From contig JAZUGF010000002.1 in assembly GCA_045641065.1 (NCBI GenBank), forward strand, positions 1 to 23,745: a stretch of 23,745 nt of DNA, given 5' to 3'. A program made the position numbers and the translations under genes. A model generated the notes under the pieces. The model was not told where the DNA came from and did no database searches. It worked only from the letters and a program-made list of their open reading frames with translations. Numbering within the stretch: position 1 is the first letter of the stretch; each line of letters begins with the position of its first letter. Origin of the DNA: UBA1723 sp045641065 (GTDB taxonomy: Bacteria > Bacteroidota > Bacteroidia > Bacteroidales > Paludibacteraceae). Below, one piece after another: positions 8,316-14,946 of the stretch.

Positions 8316-9296
8316 ATGGAAAAGAAAACAATTGTTTCGGTTGTGGCTGTTTCAATGTTCGCATTGATTGCTATGTTGTCTTGCAAACGCAATAATGTAG
8401 ACGTTAAATCGTCTGCATCAACATATCTTCCAGTCGCTCCTGACTATTCCAATGCGAATATGTGGTATGAAGTGCAAAATGATACGTCTAATAGTGGGGC
8501 AGATGTGTTTTATATTGTTGCGACGTGGGAGTTTGATTGGACAAACAAGGATTCTATGCTTTGTCACTATGCTGATCCTGTGAATACAAAAGAGCATTGT
8601 GACCACATGGGTATAGAGATCAAGAATATTGCTCAATATATGGGCGACGGTAATAACTACTACGCTCCATACTACCGCCATATATCACTCAACAGCTGGA
8701 AGGAGTGTGAGGATACCATCAACAACAGGTATTTCTCCGTCGCATACAAGGATATCCAGAATTCATTCGACTATTTCTTAAAGGAGAAAAATCACGGTCG
8801 TCCATTCATCTTGGCTGGATTCAGTCAGGGTGCTAAATCAGTGGTGGAACTTATCAAACAGATGCCAGACTCTATTGCCAACCGAATGGTCGCAGCTTAT
8901 GTGATGGGCTATAAGGTGACTGCCGACGATACAGCAAGTTGCCACAACTTGCGTCCAGCTAAAGGTGCTCATGATACAGGCGTCACAATCTGTTACAACT
9001 CGGTGTCTGACGTTCAGTATATCAAACCTGTGCTTTGCAAAGACAATGTGTTCTGCATCAATCCCGTCAACTGGAAATGCGACGCTACTCCTGCAACTAT
9101 TGCCGATAGCATAACCGTTACGCTTGATTCGGAGCATAAGGTCTTGGTTGTGAAAGGATTTGATGGTTCTGCCTATCCACGAATCTTAGATATGATCAAC
9201 TGTGGTGATTATCATGGTGCTGAACCATATCTATATAAAGATTACATTGAGAAGAATATAAAAGAGAGAACAAAAGCATATTATCAGTCTCGTTAA
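8316..9296 (+). CDS. DUF3089-type alpha/beta-hydrolase lipoprotein
   Basis: A 326-residue predicted lipoprotein: hydrophobic signal then lipobox ending at Cys23 (AMLSC), so probably anchored to the outer membrane or exposed on the surface. The body resembles DUF3089, an alpha/beta-hydrolase-like family with no assigned substrate. Seen: a YIVATWEFDW strand, the nucleophile elbow ILAGFSQGAKSV with candidate catalytic Ser170, and a C-terminal CGDYHGAEPYLYKDYIEKN with candidate His300. Length fits the family. A consensus promoter lies upstream. The BspA-like gene starts 23 bp after the stop, so the two may be co-transcribed. Hydrolase activity is inferred from the fold and the Gly-x-Ser-x-Gly motif. 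Confidence 0.75.
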   Translation: MEKKTIVSVVAVSMFALIAMLSCKRNNVDVKSSASTYLPVAPDYSNANMWYEVQNDTSNSGADVFYIVATWEFDWTNKDSMLCHYADPVNTKEHCDHMGIEIKNIAQYMGDGNNYYAPYYRHISLNSWKECEDTINNRYFSVAYKDIQNSFDYFLKEKNHGRPFILAGFSQGAKSVVELIKQMPDSIANRMVAAYVMGYKVTADDTASCHNLRPAKGAHDTGVTICYNSVSDVQYIKPVLCKDNVFCINPVNWKCDATPATIADSITVTLDSEHKVLVVKGFDGSAYPRILDMINCGDYHGAEPYLYKDYIEKNIKERTKAYYQSR

Positions 9297-9319
9297 TTTT
9301 TTGTGATTTTGCATCAAAT

Positions 9320-10147
9320 ATGAAAAAGAAAATATTTGCTTTGGTTGTGGCATTGGTGCTGTTTATACCTATAAGTATGCAATGGCTTAATTATGTTAGA
9401 GACTCTTATAATCATTTCTTTTCAAATGAAAAACGTGGTATGAATTCTTTTGAAATGGAGGATACTGTTGCTGTCGCAAGTGAGAATAGAGAAGAAATAA
9501 TAGAAATTGATATAGACGAAGAAATAGAGGAAGAAATAATAGAAAAGACAGAGAAAGAAATTAATGTTCCTACCTATACAAAAAAGAAAATCAAAGAAGA
9601 TAAACCTGAAATTAAACAAGAGGAATCAACCGAACAACAGATAGAAAAGTCTGAAAATGAAGCAGACCATATGGAAGAATCCACACTGTTGAAATTTAAG
9701 GTTATGTCAGATTCTTCGGTTTGGGTTGTTTATGATGAATCGTATGCGGATTATAAAATAATAAGAATACCTGCAAAAACAGAAATAGATGGTAAAAGTT
9801 ATACCATCGTCGGTATTGCAGACGGTACATTTGCTGATTGTGTCAGGTTGCAAAGCGTTGTTATTCCATCCAATGTTAAGCGTATTGGAAACAGGTCCTT
9901 TTATGGCTGTTTGTCATTAAGGAAGTGTTTTATTCACAATGGTGTAACTCATATCGGAGATAGTGCATTTGAAAAATGTAATATGATTAAAAGTGTTAAC
10001 ATTCCGTCGAGCGTGACTACAATTGGAAAAAATGCATTTAAATTCAAAGATCCTGTTCGAATGTTACGAGTTGATATTGATAACAAAAAAGATAATATCC
10101 AATGTGGAAAAGATGCTTTTGCCGGATGTTATGTGGTATATAAATAA
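9320..10147 (+). CDS. Small BspA-like leucine-rich repeat surface protein
   Basis: A 275-residue protein with an N-terminal hydrophobic segment (residues 4-20) that is a signal anchor or signal peptide with no clear lipobox. A strongly charged, Glu/Lys/Ile-rich linker (about 45-120) follows, then a compact domain of LRR_5 (BspA, Treponema pallidum type) repeats. Repeat cores seen: ADGTFADCVRLQSVVIPS, RIGNRSFYGCLSLRKCFI and HIGDSAFEKCNMIKSVNIPS, then TIGKNAF. The IPSSV-TIG-NAF pattern is diagnostic. Such proteins usually mediate binding to host or microbial surfaces; the ligand is unknown. This one is short, with only about four repeats. The DNA is more AT-rich than the neighbouring efflux genes, and the linker has a monotonous purine-rich composition. 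The ATG at 9320 follows TGATTTTG (9304-9311), one base off the -7 consensus. Confidence 0.75.
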   Translation: MKKKIFALVVALVLFIPISMQWLNYVRDSYNHFFSNEKRGMNSFEMEDTVAVASENREEIIEIDIDEEIEEEIIEKTEKEINVPTYTKKKIKEDKPEIKQEESTEQQIEKSENEADHMEESTLLKFKVMSDSSVWVVYDESYADYKIIRIPAKTEIDGKSYTIVGIADGTFADCVRLQSVVIPSNVKRIGNRSFYGCLSLRKCFIHNGVTHIGDSAFEKCNMIKSVNIPSSVTTIGKNAFKFKDPVRMLRVDIDNKKDNIQCGKDAFAGCYVVYK

Positions 10148-10178
10148 ATTGCTAATTTTGCAAAAAATGATAATTTTG
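10148..10178 (+). promoter_or_regulatory. Promoter region of the HepT-MntA pair
   Basis: TAATTTTG occurs twice, at 10153-10160 and 10171-10178, both matching TAnnTTTG. The second has ATTG (10148-10151) 19 bp upstream as a one-mismatch -33 box. The second box and the next ~25 bp resemble the DUF3089 promoter region. Confidence 0.55.
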
Positions 10179-10232
10179 TCTAATGATAAGTTGTATCTTA
10201 ACGACTTGATCATTTAGTTAACGTAAAAGTCT

Positions 10233-10664
10233 ATGAATATGGAAGATATAAGATGGATACAACGTTATTCAAATTATTGCAAGGCATTTGATAAATTGGA
10301 AGTGGCTGTCAATTTGCTTAAAAATGGGCAAAGCCAAGACGACGATGTTGTGGCTCTACTTAGGGAAGGATTAATCCAGAGGTTTGAATACACTCATGAA
10401 TTGGCTTGGAATGTCATGAAAGATTATGCTGAATATCAAGGTCATGTTGACGTTAGAGGATCAAGAGATGCCATGCGAAAAGCCTTTGAAATGAATCTTA
10501 TATCGGACAAAAGGTGGATGGAAAGTATTAAGGATAGGAACGAAACGTCTCACAATTATGACGAACAGGAATCTCTTAATATTTACAATGTAATTGTGGA
10601 TGTATATTATCCTTTGTTTTGTCAATTCAAAGAAAAAATGGACGAAATAAAAGCACAACAATGA
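10233..10664 (+). CDS. hepT: HEPN-family toxin subunit, HepT-like (HI0074 nucleotidyltransferase substrate-binding type)
   Basis: A 143-residue all-helical protein of the HI0074/HEPN group. It matches the family signature LIQRFEYTHELAWNVMKDY and ends in WMESIKDRNETSHNYDE. Arg102 to Tyr109 (RNETSHNY) is the R-X4-H-X-Y motif. In characterised HepT toxins this provides RNase activity, and the Tyr is the site AMPylated by the partner MntA. The downstream nucleotidyltransferase gene starts inside the stop codon (ATGA), the usual toxin-antitoxin coupling. Length fits the family. An ATG at 10239 is an alternative start. The system may act as a stress or phage-defence module; that role is inferred from characterised pairs. 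Confidence 0.85.
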   Translation: MNMEDIRWIQRYSNYCKAFDKLEVAVNLLKNGQSQDDDVVALLREGLIQRFEYTHELAWNVMKDYAEYQGHVDVRGSRDAMRKAFEMNLISDKRWMESIKDRNETSHNYDEQESLNIYNVIVDVYYPLFCQFKEKMDEIKAQQ

Positions 10665-10963
10665 AGTACGGATTAGAGGAAGAGGAATGGAATAAATTGA
10701 TTGGGGTTTTCTCACAATATAGTGAGATTGACTCAGTCAAACTATATGGTTCACGTGCCAAAGGAACGAATGATCCATTCTCAGATGTTGATATCACTCT
10801 TGCAGGGAAAAATTTGAACCGTCATATTTTGAATAGCGTTGCTTTACAAATTGATGATTTGCTTTTGCCATATCAATTTGATATATCTATTTTTGAAAAT
10901 CTTAAAAATCAAGATCTTATTGATCATATAAATAGAGTAGGTGTGTATGTTTATAAGGCTTGA
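10661..10963 (+). CDS. mntA: MNT-type nucleotidyltransferase antitoxin, MntA-like
   Basis: A 100-residue minimal nucleotidyltransferase. It has the catalytic pattern G-S-X10-D-X-D: Gly30-Ser31, then Asp42 and Asp44 in SDVDITL, plus a third acidic residue, Asp74, in QFDISIF. In characterised MntA-HepT systems this enzyme adds AMP to the HepT tyrosine and so neutralises the RNase. All active-site residues are present, so it should be competent. I place the start at ATG 10661, overlapping the hepT stop by 4 bp. A longer reading from a TTG at 10619 would overlap hepT by 46 bp and add residues the family lacks. Function is inferred from the intact motifs in both partners and their coupling. Confidence 0.85.
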   Translation: MKYGLEEEEWNKLIGVFSQYSEIDSVKLYGSRAKGTNDPFSDVDITLAGKNLNRHILNSVALQIDDLLLPYQFDISIFENLKNQDLIDHINRVGVYVYKA

Positions 10964-10981
10964 TATATTAAATTCCCACAT

Positions 10982-11176
10982 ATGTTAAAAACGATTCTTG
11001 TTGCAGTTGCTTTTCTTGCCGTCGCCATTCTTTTACTTGGCGTCAAGATTTTCTTTTCTAAAGAGGGTAAGTTTCCTAATGGCCATGTGAGTGGCAATAA
11101 GGAGATGCGTAAACGTGGTGTGACGTGTGCGCAATCACAGGATCGTGCTGAACGTAGAAAGGAGAGGATTCAGTAG
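10982..11176 (+). CDS. Small conserved single-pass membrane protein
   Basis: A 64-residue protein: one hydrophobic helix (residues 2-20), then a basic cytoplasmic or periplasmic tail with GKFPNGHVSGNKEMRKRGVTC followed by AQSQDR. The GHVSGN and CAQSQDR segments look like conserved features of a small Bacteroidetes protein of unknown function that I recognise only by pattern. It starts 18 bp after mntA but is probably unrelated to the toxin-antitoxin pair. The composition (short hydrophobic start, conserved polar tail, a single Cys) supports a real gene rather than a chance ORF. Confidence 0.7.
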   Translation: MLKTILVAVAFLAVAILLLGVKIFFSKEGKFPNGHVSGNKEMRKRGVTCAQSQDRAERRKERIQ

Positions 11177-11182
11177 GTTGAC

Positions 11183-11206
11183 GAAAACGAAAACGAAAAC
11201 GAAAAC
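11183..11206. repeat. GAAAAC hexamer tandem repeat, four units
   Basis: Four perfect GAAAAC units directly after the small membrane protein gene. The same hexamer, with GATAAC variants, forms an in-frame repeat at 18141-18182. Confidence 0.8.
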
Positions 11207-11211
11207 CGATC

Positions 11212-11275
11212 CGCTCGCCCTTGCGGGCTCGCGTTTGTGGGCGGGGTTAGGGCGTTCCGCCCTTAACAATCCTCA
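11212..11275. repeat. Two-hairpin REP-like repeat, copy B
   Basis: Hairpin 1 (11212-11233): outer stem CGC/GCG, a TC/TC mismatch pair, inner stem GCCC/GGGC, loop TTGC. Hairpin 2 (11249-11263): AGGGCG, TTC loop, CGCCCT. It ends ACAATCCTCA like copy C. No T-run follows, so it is unlikely to be a simple terminator. Confidence 0.75.
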
Positions 11276-11341
11276 TTTTTGAATAATTTGTGGATAATTT
11301 ATGCTCATTCATGTTTCTAATCCATTTGCGACAGCGAATAT

Positions 11342-11368
11342 CTCCGTGCTCTCCGTGTCCTCCGTGGT
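11342..11368. repeat. CTCCGTGNN 9-bp tandem repeat, three units, abutting the mfd stop
   Basis: Units CTCCGTGCT, CTCCGTGTC and CTCCGTGGT lie head to tail. The last base overlaps the mfd stop codon (11368-11370 on the minus strand). Two related units lie in inverted orientation at about 16157-16180. Confidence 0.7.
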
Positions 11369-14300
11369 TAATCTTTTATAATCTCCTGTAGCAATTGTTT
11401 GACCTCTGTCAATGAGTTGACATCGAAGATTTCAAATGCTGGTTTTCCTTTCTTTTCTCCCAATTTGCATCTCTCCACGTGGCTCTGCAAGTAGGCGAGT
11501 ATCTTGCCGAAGATTTCACTCTGGAAATATTGGTCGGTCTTGTCTGTCGTGAAATATGCAGTGACGTGGTTGTTCTTGAATGTTAGTCGCTCAAAACCAA
11601 GATTGTTGGCTATGAATCGTATGCTGACGATTGCCATCAACTGTTTTGCTGGCTCTGGAATTTCTCCGAATCGGTCTTTTAGATTCTTGGCAAACTTAGC
11701 CAAACTCTCTTCTGTCTGTAGTGAATCCAATTCACGGTATAGCGACAATCGTTCGCTGACATTCTCCACGTAATCGTCTGGAATCAAAGCACATAGGTCG
11801 GTCTCGATTGTACAGTCGGTACGCAAAATCTCATTTGCATTATTGGCATTCGGATCATCTGCGAAGATTTCGTGGAATTCATTCTGACGCAATTCTTCCA
11901 CAGCACTTGCAAGAATCTTCTTGTAAGTTTCGTAACCCAAGTCGGCGATGAATCCACTCTGTTCTTTACCAAGTAGATTTCCTGCTCCACGGATGTCAAG
12001 GTCACGCATGGCGATATTAAGTCCACTACCAAGCTCAGTATAGGTAGTGATGGCTTCCAATCGTTTGCGGCTCTCATCACTCAACGCCTCCATAGGTGGA
12101 GCCATCAAGTAACAGTATGCCTGGATATCCGAGCGTCCCACACGTCCTCTCAATTGGTGTAGATCACTCAATCCGAAATTCTGTGCGTTATTGATTATTA
12201 TGGTGTTACAATTAGAAATGTCGATTCCACTCTCGATGATTGATGTACTTAGAAGCACATCGTATTCATGCTGAACGAAGTCGAGCATCGCGCTCTCGAT
12301 CTCCTCTCCGCTCATTCGTCCGTGGGCGATAATCACACGTGCTGTTGGCACTCCGCTCACGATAAAATGCTTGATATTATCGAGGTCTTTGATGTTGTTA
12401 TTTACGAAAAGCACCTGTCCACCACGGTTCAATTCGGCCTCAATGGCTTTTGAAACGATGGCTTTGTCGAATCGGCAAAGATGTGTCTCGACGGGATAAC
12501 GTCCAGCGGGTGGGGTGTTGATGACGCTCAGGTCGCGCGCACCAAGTAGAGAGAACTGTAGTGTACGTGGGATAGGTGTGGCAGTCAGTGTAAGCGTATC
12601 CACGTTGACTTTCATCTCCTTGATTTTCTCCTTCGCTGTCACTCCGAATTTCTGCTCCTCGTCGATGATCAGCAGACCTAAATCGTGGAATTTCACACTC
12701 TTACCAATCAGTTTATGTGTGCCGACGACGATGTTTATATCTCCGTTCTCCAACTTCTTCAATACCTCTTTAGTCTCTGCAGATGAACGAGTACGGCTCA
12801 AATAATCCACTTTGACTGGAAGATCCTTTAGTCGACGTGAGAAGGTTTTGTAGTGCTGGAAAGCCAACACGGTTGTAGGCACCAACACAGCCACCTGCTT
12901 ATTGTCGCATGCCGCTTTCAACGCAGCTCTGACAGCAATCTCTGTCTTTCCAAATCCCACGTCTCCACACACAAGTCGGTCCATCGGGCGTGCACTTTCC
13001 ATGTCACGTTTGACATCGGCTGTGGCTTTTGCCTGATCTGGAGTGTCCTGGAATTCAAAGTTGGATTCAAGTTCAGCCTGCATGAAGGAATCTGGACTGA
13101 AACTGTAGCCTTGCTCCTTCTTTCGCATAGCGTAGAGAAGGATAAGGTCACGGGCGATATCCTTGAGTTTCTCTTTAGTCTTGAATTTGATGTTGCTCCA
13201 CGTCGCACCACCTAACTTGCTGATTTTTATATTTTCCGAATCAGCACCACGGTATTTGGAAACCTTATGCAGTGAGTTGAGGCTCACCATAATGAGGCCG
13301 CCATCCTTGTAATTGATGCGGACCATTTCCTGCTCCACATTGCCATTTCGCTGCATGACAAGTCCACCGAACACACCGATTCCGAAGTCGTCGTGCACCA
13401 CATAGTCGCCGATAGAGAGATTCTTCAACTCCTTGAGAGTCAACGCCTCTTTTCCACGTCGGCTATCCTTATTAGTAAGCTGATAGCGATGGTAACGACC
13501 GAAAATCTCGTGCTCCACGAGCAAAGTGACATTCTCGAATGAGAAACCAGAATGAAGTGTGCCGTTGATGAATTCATAACCGTCGACAATCTTCAAATCT
13601 TCGAGGATTGTCTCCAGACGCTCACGTTGACGAGCATTTTCAGTAGCGATAAGCACTGAGCCGCAAACCTCCTTCTGCTTCTTAATATAGTCAGCAAGAA
13701 GATTATAATTCTTTGCAAAGACGGGGGAAAGATTCGCGTCGGCAATGATACCGCTACGTCTTTCTCCGTGGATATTGATGCACTTCATCTTTTCGATCTT
13801 GGCGACGGCATCCTCCGCACCACGGTTTCCAAGAGTGCCGAGTACAAACTCATCGTTGTCCATCACCACAAGTGCATCTTTAGGCAGGTAGTCTATCAAC
13901 GTATGCTTCTTCTCAGCACCGTCGGCATTCAACACATTTCCCACAATCACACACTCATCTATATTGTCGACGGAAAGCTGATTAGTAGTGTCGAAAGAAC
14001 GGATTGAATCAACCTCGTCTCCAAAGAAATCAATACGATAAGGCAATTCAGAAGAATATGAGAAGACGTCGACGATACAACCACGTATAGCGAATTGACC
14101 GGGCTGATAAACAAATTCCTCACGAGTGAGACCAAGTTTGAAGAATTTCTCAGCCAGAGTATCCATGTCGTACTCACTGCCTTTCTTTATGGAGATAGTT
14201 TCGCTCTTCAATTTCGTCGGGCTCACCACAGAAGCCGAAAGCGACTCTGGGTAGGCGATAATCATAAGGTTGTCCACTTTGCCGATAGCCTCCAATGCAC

Positions 14301-14625
14301 GTGTACGCATGATGGTGCGGCCATCGTCGTCGAGCTGCTTACCGTCGAGCGAAGGAAAGAAAACAATTGAGCCATCTGCCAATTCTGGATTGGTATTCAA
14401 CAGATTACGTGCATCTTGGTAGAGATAACCAGCGGTGTCCTCATTCTGGCAAATACGTAGGCATACATTGCTATGTTGGGCAACGTAAAGTGAAACTGCA
14501 GCACGCAGAGAACAGTTTGGCAGATAAACGTCTGTCTTAGATTTTTTCCCGTCTAAGAAAGCCTTGATCTCGGAGGCCAGTTTAGACGACTCAACGATTG
14601 ATGAAATTTTAGATATCTTCTCCAT
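11368..14625 (-). CDS. mfd: Transcription-repair coupling factor Mfd
   Basis: A 1085-residue superfamily 2 translocase that removes RNA polymerase stalled at DNA damage and recruits UvrA. Domain order is standard: N-terminal UvrB-like part (about 1-330, with FVYQPGQFAIRGCIVDVFSY), the RNA polymerase-interacting domain (IGDYVVHDDFGIGVFGGL), then the RecG-like motor. The motor shows Walker A GDVGFGKTE with Lys560, DEEQ near 655-658, TATPIPRTL, the motif with SIIESGIDISNCNTIIINNAQ, and LHQLRGRVGRSD. It ends in the TRG-like region (GAGNLLGKEQSG) and the autoinhibitory D7 domain (IPDDYVENVSERLSLYREL). It is slightly shorter than E. coli Mfd (1148 residues). The minus strand has a -7 box, TATTTTTG (plus-strand 14632-14639), 6 bp before the ATG. 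No missing motif was seen. Confidence 0.97.
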   Translation of the reverse strand: MEKISKISSIVESSKLASEIKAFLDGKKSKTDVYLPNCSLRAAVSLYVAQHSNVCLRICQNEDTAGYLYQDARNLLNTNPELADGSIVFFPSLDGKQLDDDGRTIMRTRALEAIGKVDNLMIIAYPESLSASVVSPTKLKSETISIKKGSEYDMDTLAEKFFKLGLTREEFVYQPGQFAIRGCIVDVFSYSSELPYRIDFFGDEVDSIRSFDTTNQLSVDNIDECVIVGNVLNADGAEKKHTLIDYLPKDALVVMDNDEFVLGTLGNRGAEDAVAKIEKMKCINIHGERRSGIIADANLSPVFAKNYNLLADYIKKQKEVCGSVLIATENARQRERLETILEDLKIVDGYEFINGTLHSGFSFENVTLLVEHEIFGRYHRYQLTNKDSRRGKEALTLKELKNLSIGDYVVHDDFGIGVFGGLVMQRNGNVEQEMVRINYKDGGLIMVSLNSLHKVSKYRGADSENIKISKLGGATWSNIKFKTKEKLKDIARDLILLYAMRKKEQGYSFSPDSFMQAELESNFEFQDTPDQAKATADVKRDMESARPMDRLVCGDVGFGKTEIAVRAALKAACDNKQVAVLVPTTVLAFQHYKTFSRRLKDLPVKVDYLSRTRSSAETKEVLKKLENGDINIVVGTHKLIGKSVKFHDLGLLIIDEEQKFGVTAKEKIKEMKVNVDTLTLTATPIPRTLQFSLLGARDLSVINTPPAGRYPVETHLCRFDKAIVSKAIEAELNRGGQVLFVNNNIKDLDNIKHFIVSGVPTARVIIAHGRMSGEEIESAMLDFVQHEYDVLLSTSIIESGIDISNCNTIIINNAQNFGLSDLHQLRGRVGRSDIQAYCYLMAPPMEALSDESRKRLEAITTYTELGSGLNIAMRDLDIRGAGNLLGKEQSGFIADLGYETYKKILASAVEELRQNEFHEIFADDPNANNANEILRTDCTIETDLCALIPDDYVENVSERLSLYRELDSLQTEESLAKFAKNLKDRFGEIPEPAKQLMAIVSIRFIANNLGFERLTFKNNHVTAYFTTDKTDQYFQSEIFGKILAYLQSHVERCKLGEKKGKPAFEIFDVNSLTEVKQLLQEIIKD

Positions 14626-14817
14626 ATCTTACAAAAATAGGAAATATAACCCAATTAATGTAATATGCTGTTTTTTATTTTTTATTGAAGACATGAAGTT
14701 TTACCTCGTTACGATTGGAATTGTACGGATATTCATTGGAAAATCACTAAAATTCCTAAAAATCATGATGATTCCGAGTAAAATAAGTGTGCTTTTTCTT
14801 ATTTCCCATTTAAATGT
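14626..14817. other. Intergenic region upstream of mfd
   Basis: AT-rich DNA between the mfd start and the small transcription unit at 14818-14949; with that unit it makes a 310-bp stretch without a confident protein gene. Apart from the mfd -7 box I see no repeat, RNA gene or coding signal here. Confidence 0.5.
14632..14639 (-). promoter_or_regulatory. -7 promoter box of mfd
   Basis: The minus strand reads TATTTTTG, an exact TAnnTTTG match, 6 bp upstream of the mfd ATG. This implies a very short or absent leader. No matching -33 box is evident. Confidence 0.4.
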
Positions 14818-14848
14818 TTTGAAATTGTTATACAAAACTTTAGTTTTG
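14818..14848 (+). promoter_or_regulatory. Consensus Bacteroidetes promoter of a small RNA-sized unit
   Basis: TTTG (14818-14821), 19-bp spacer, TAGTTTTG (14841-14848): an exact match to TTTG-N19-TAnnTTTG. It reads away from mfd toward the terminator at 14918. A perfect 8-bp inverted repeat (ACAAAACT, TT, AGTTTTGT) at 14832-14849 covers the -7 box and could be a repressor site. Confidence 0.7.
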
Positions 14849-14854
14849 TGATGT

Positions 14855-14946
14855 CGAAAGACCGTCAGGGAAACGTCACCCTTGTTAGAGATATGCTCAC
14901 TTTGACCAGTCTCGATATAGCACTCTTTTTGAGTGCTATTTTTTAT
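14855..14946 (+). ncRNA. Candidate small RNA (promoter to terminator, about 90 nt)
   Basis: A consensus promoter ends at 14848, and a strong rho-independent terminator lies at 14918-14946, which defines a transcript of about 90 nt. Its body has a small possible stem (CAGGG with CCTTG near 14867-14886). A 32-codon reading frame starts ATG at 14851 (MSKDRQGNV) and ends TGA at 14947-14949. However, the ATG would lie at or before the transcription start with no ribosome site, and the frame runs through the terminator, so an RNA product is more likely. The 3' end overlaps the MuF-toxin stop codon on the opposite strand by about 10 bp. I do not recognise a known RNA family. SRP RNA was considered and its conserved loop is absent. 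Confidence 0.5.
14918..14946 (+). terminator. Rho-independent terminator, possibly bidirectional
   Basis: TAGCACTC (14918-14925), TTTTT loop, GAGTGCTA (14931-14938), then TTTTTTATT. On the minus strand the stop codon of the MuF-type gene (14936-14938) lies inside the stem, so the hairpin may serve both convergent units, though that side lacks a T-run. Confidence 0.8.

Noticed and set aside
10619..10660. TTG start for the nucleotidyltransferase
   Set aside because: It extends 42 bp into hepT. The ATG at 10661 gives the normal ATGA coupling and a family-sized protein.
14918..14938. CIRCE-like heat-shock operator (TAGCACTC...GAGTGCTA)
   Set aside because: The arms match the HrcA/CIRCE arms, but the spacer is 5 bp instead of 9, a T-run follows, and no groESL, dnaK or hrcA gene adjoins. 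A terminator explains it better.
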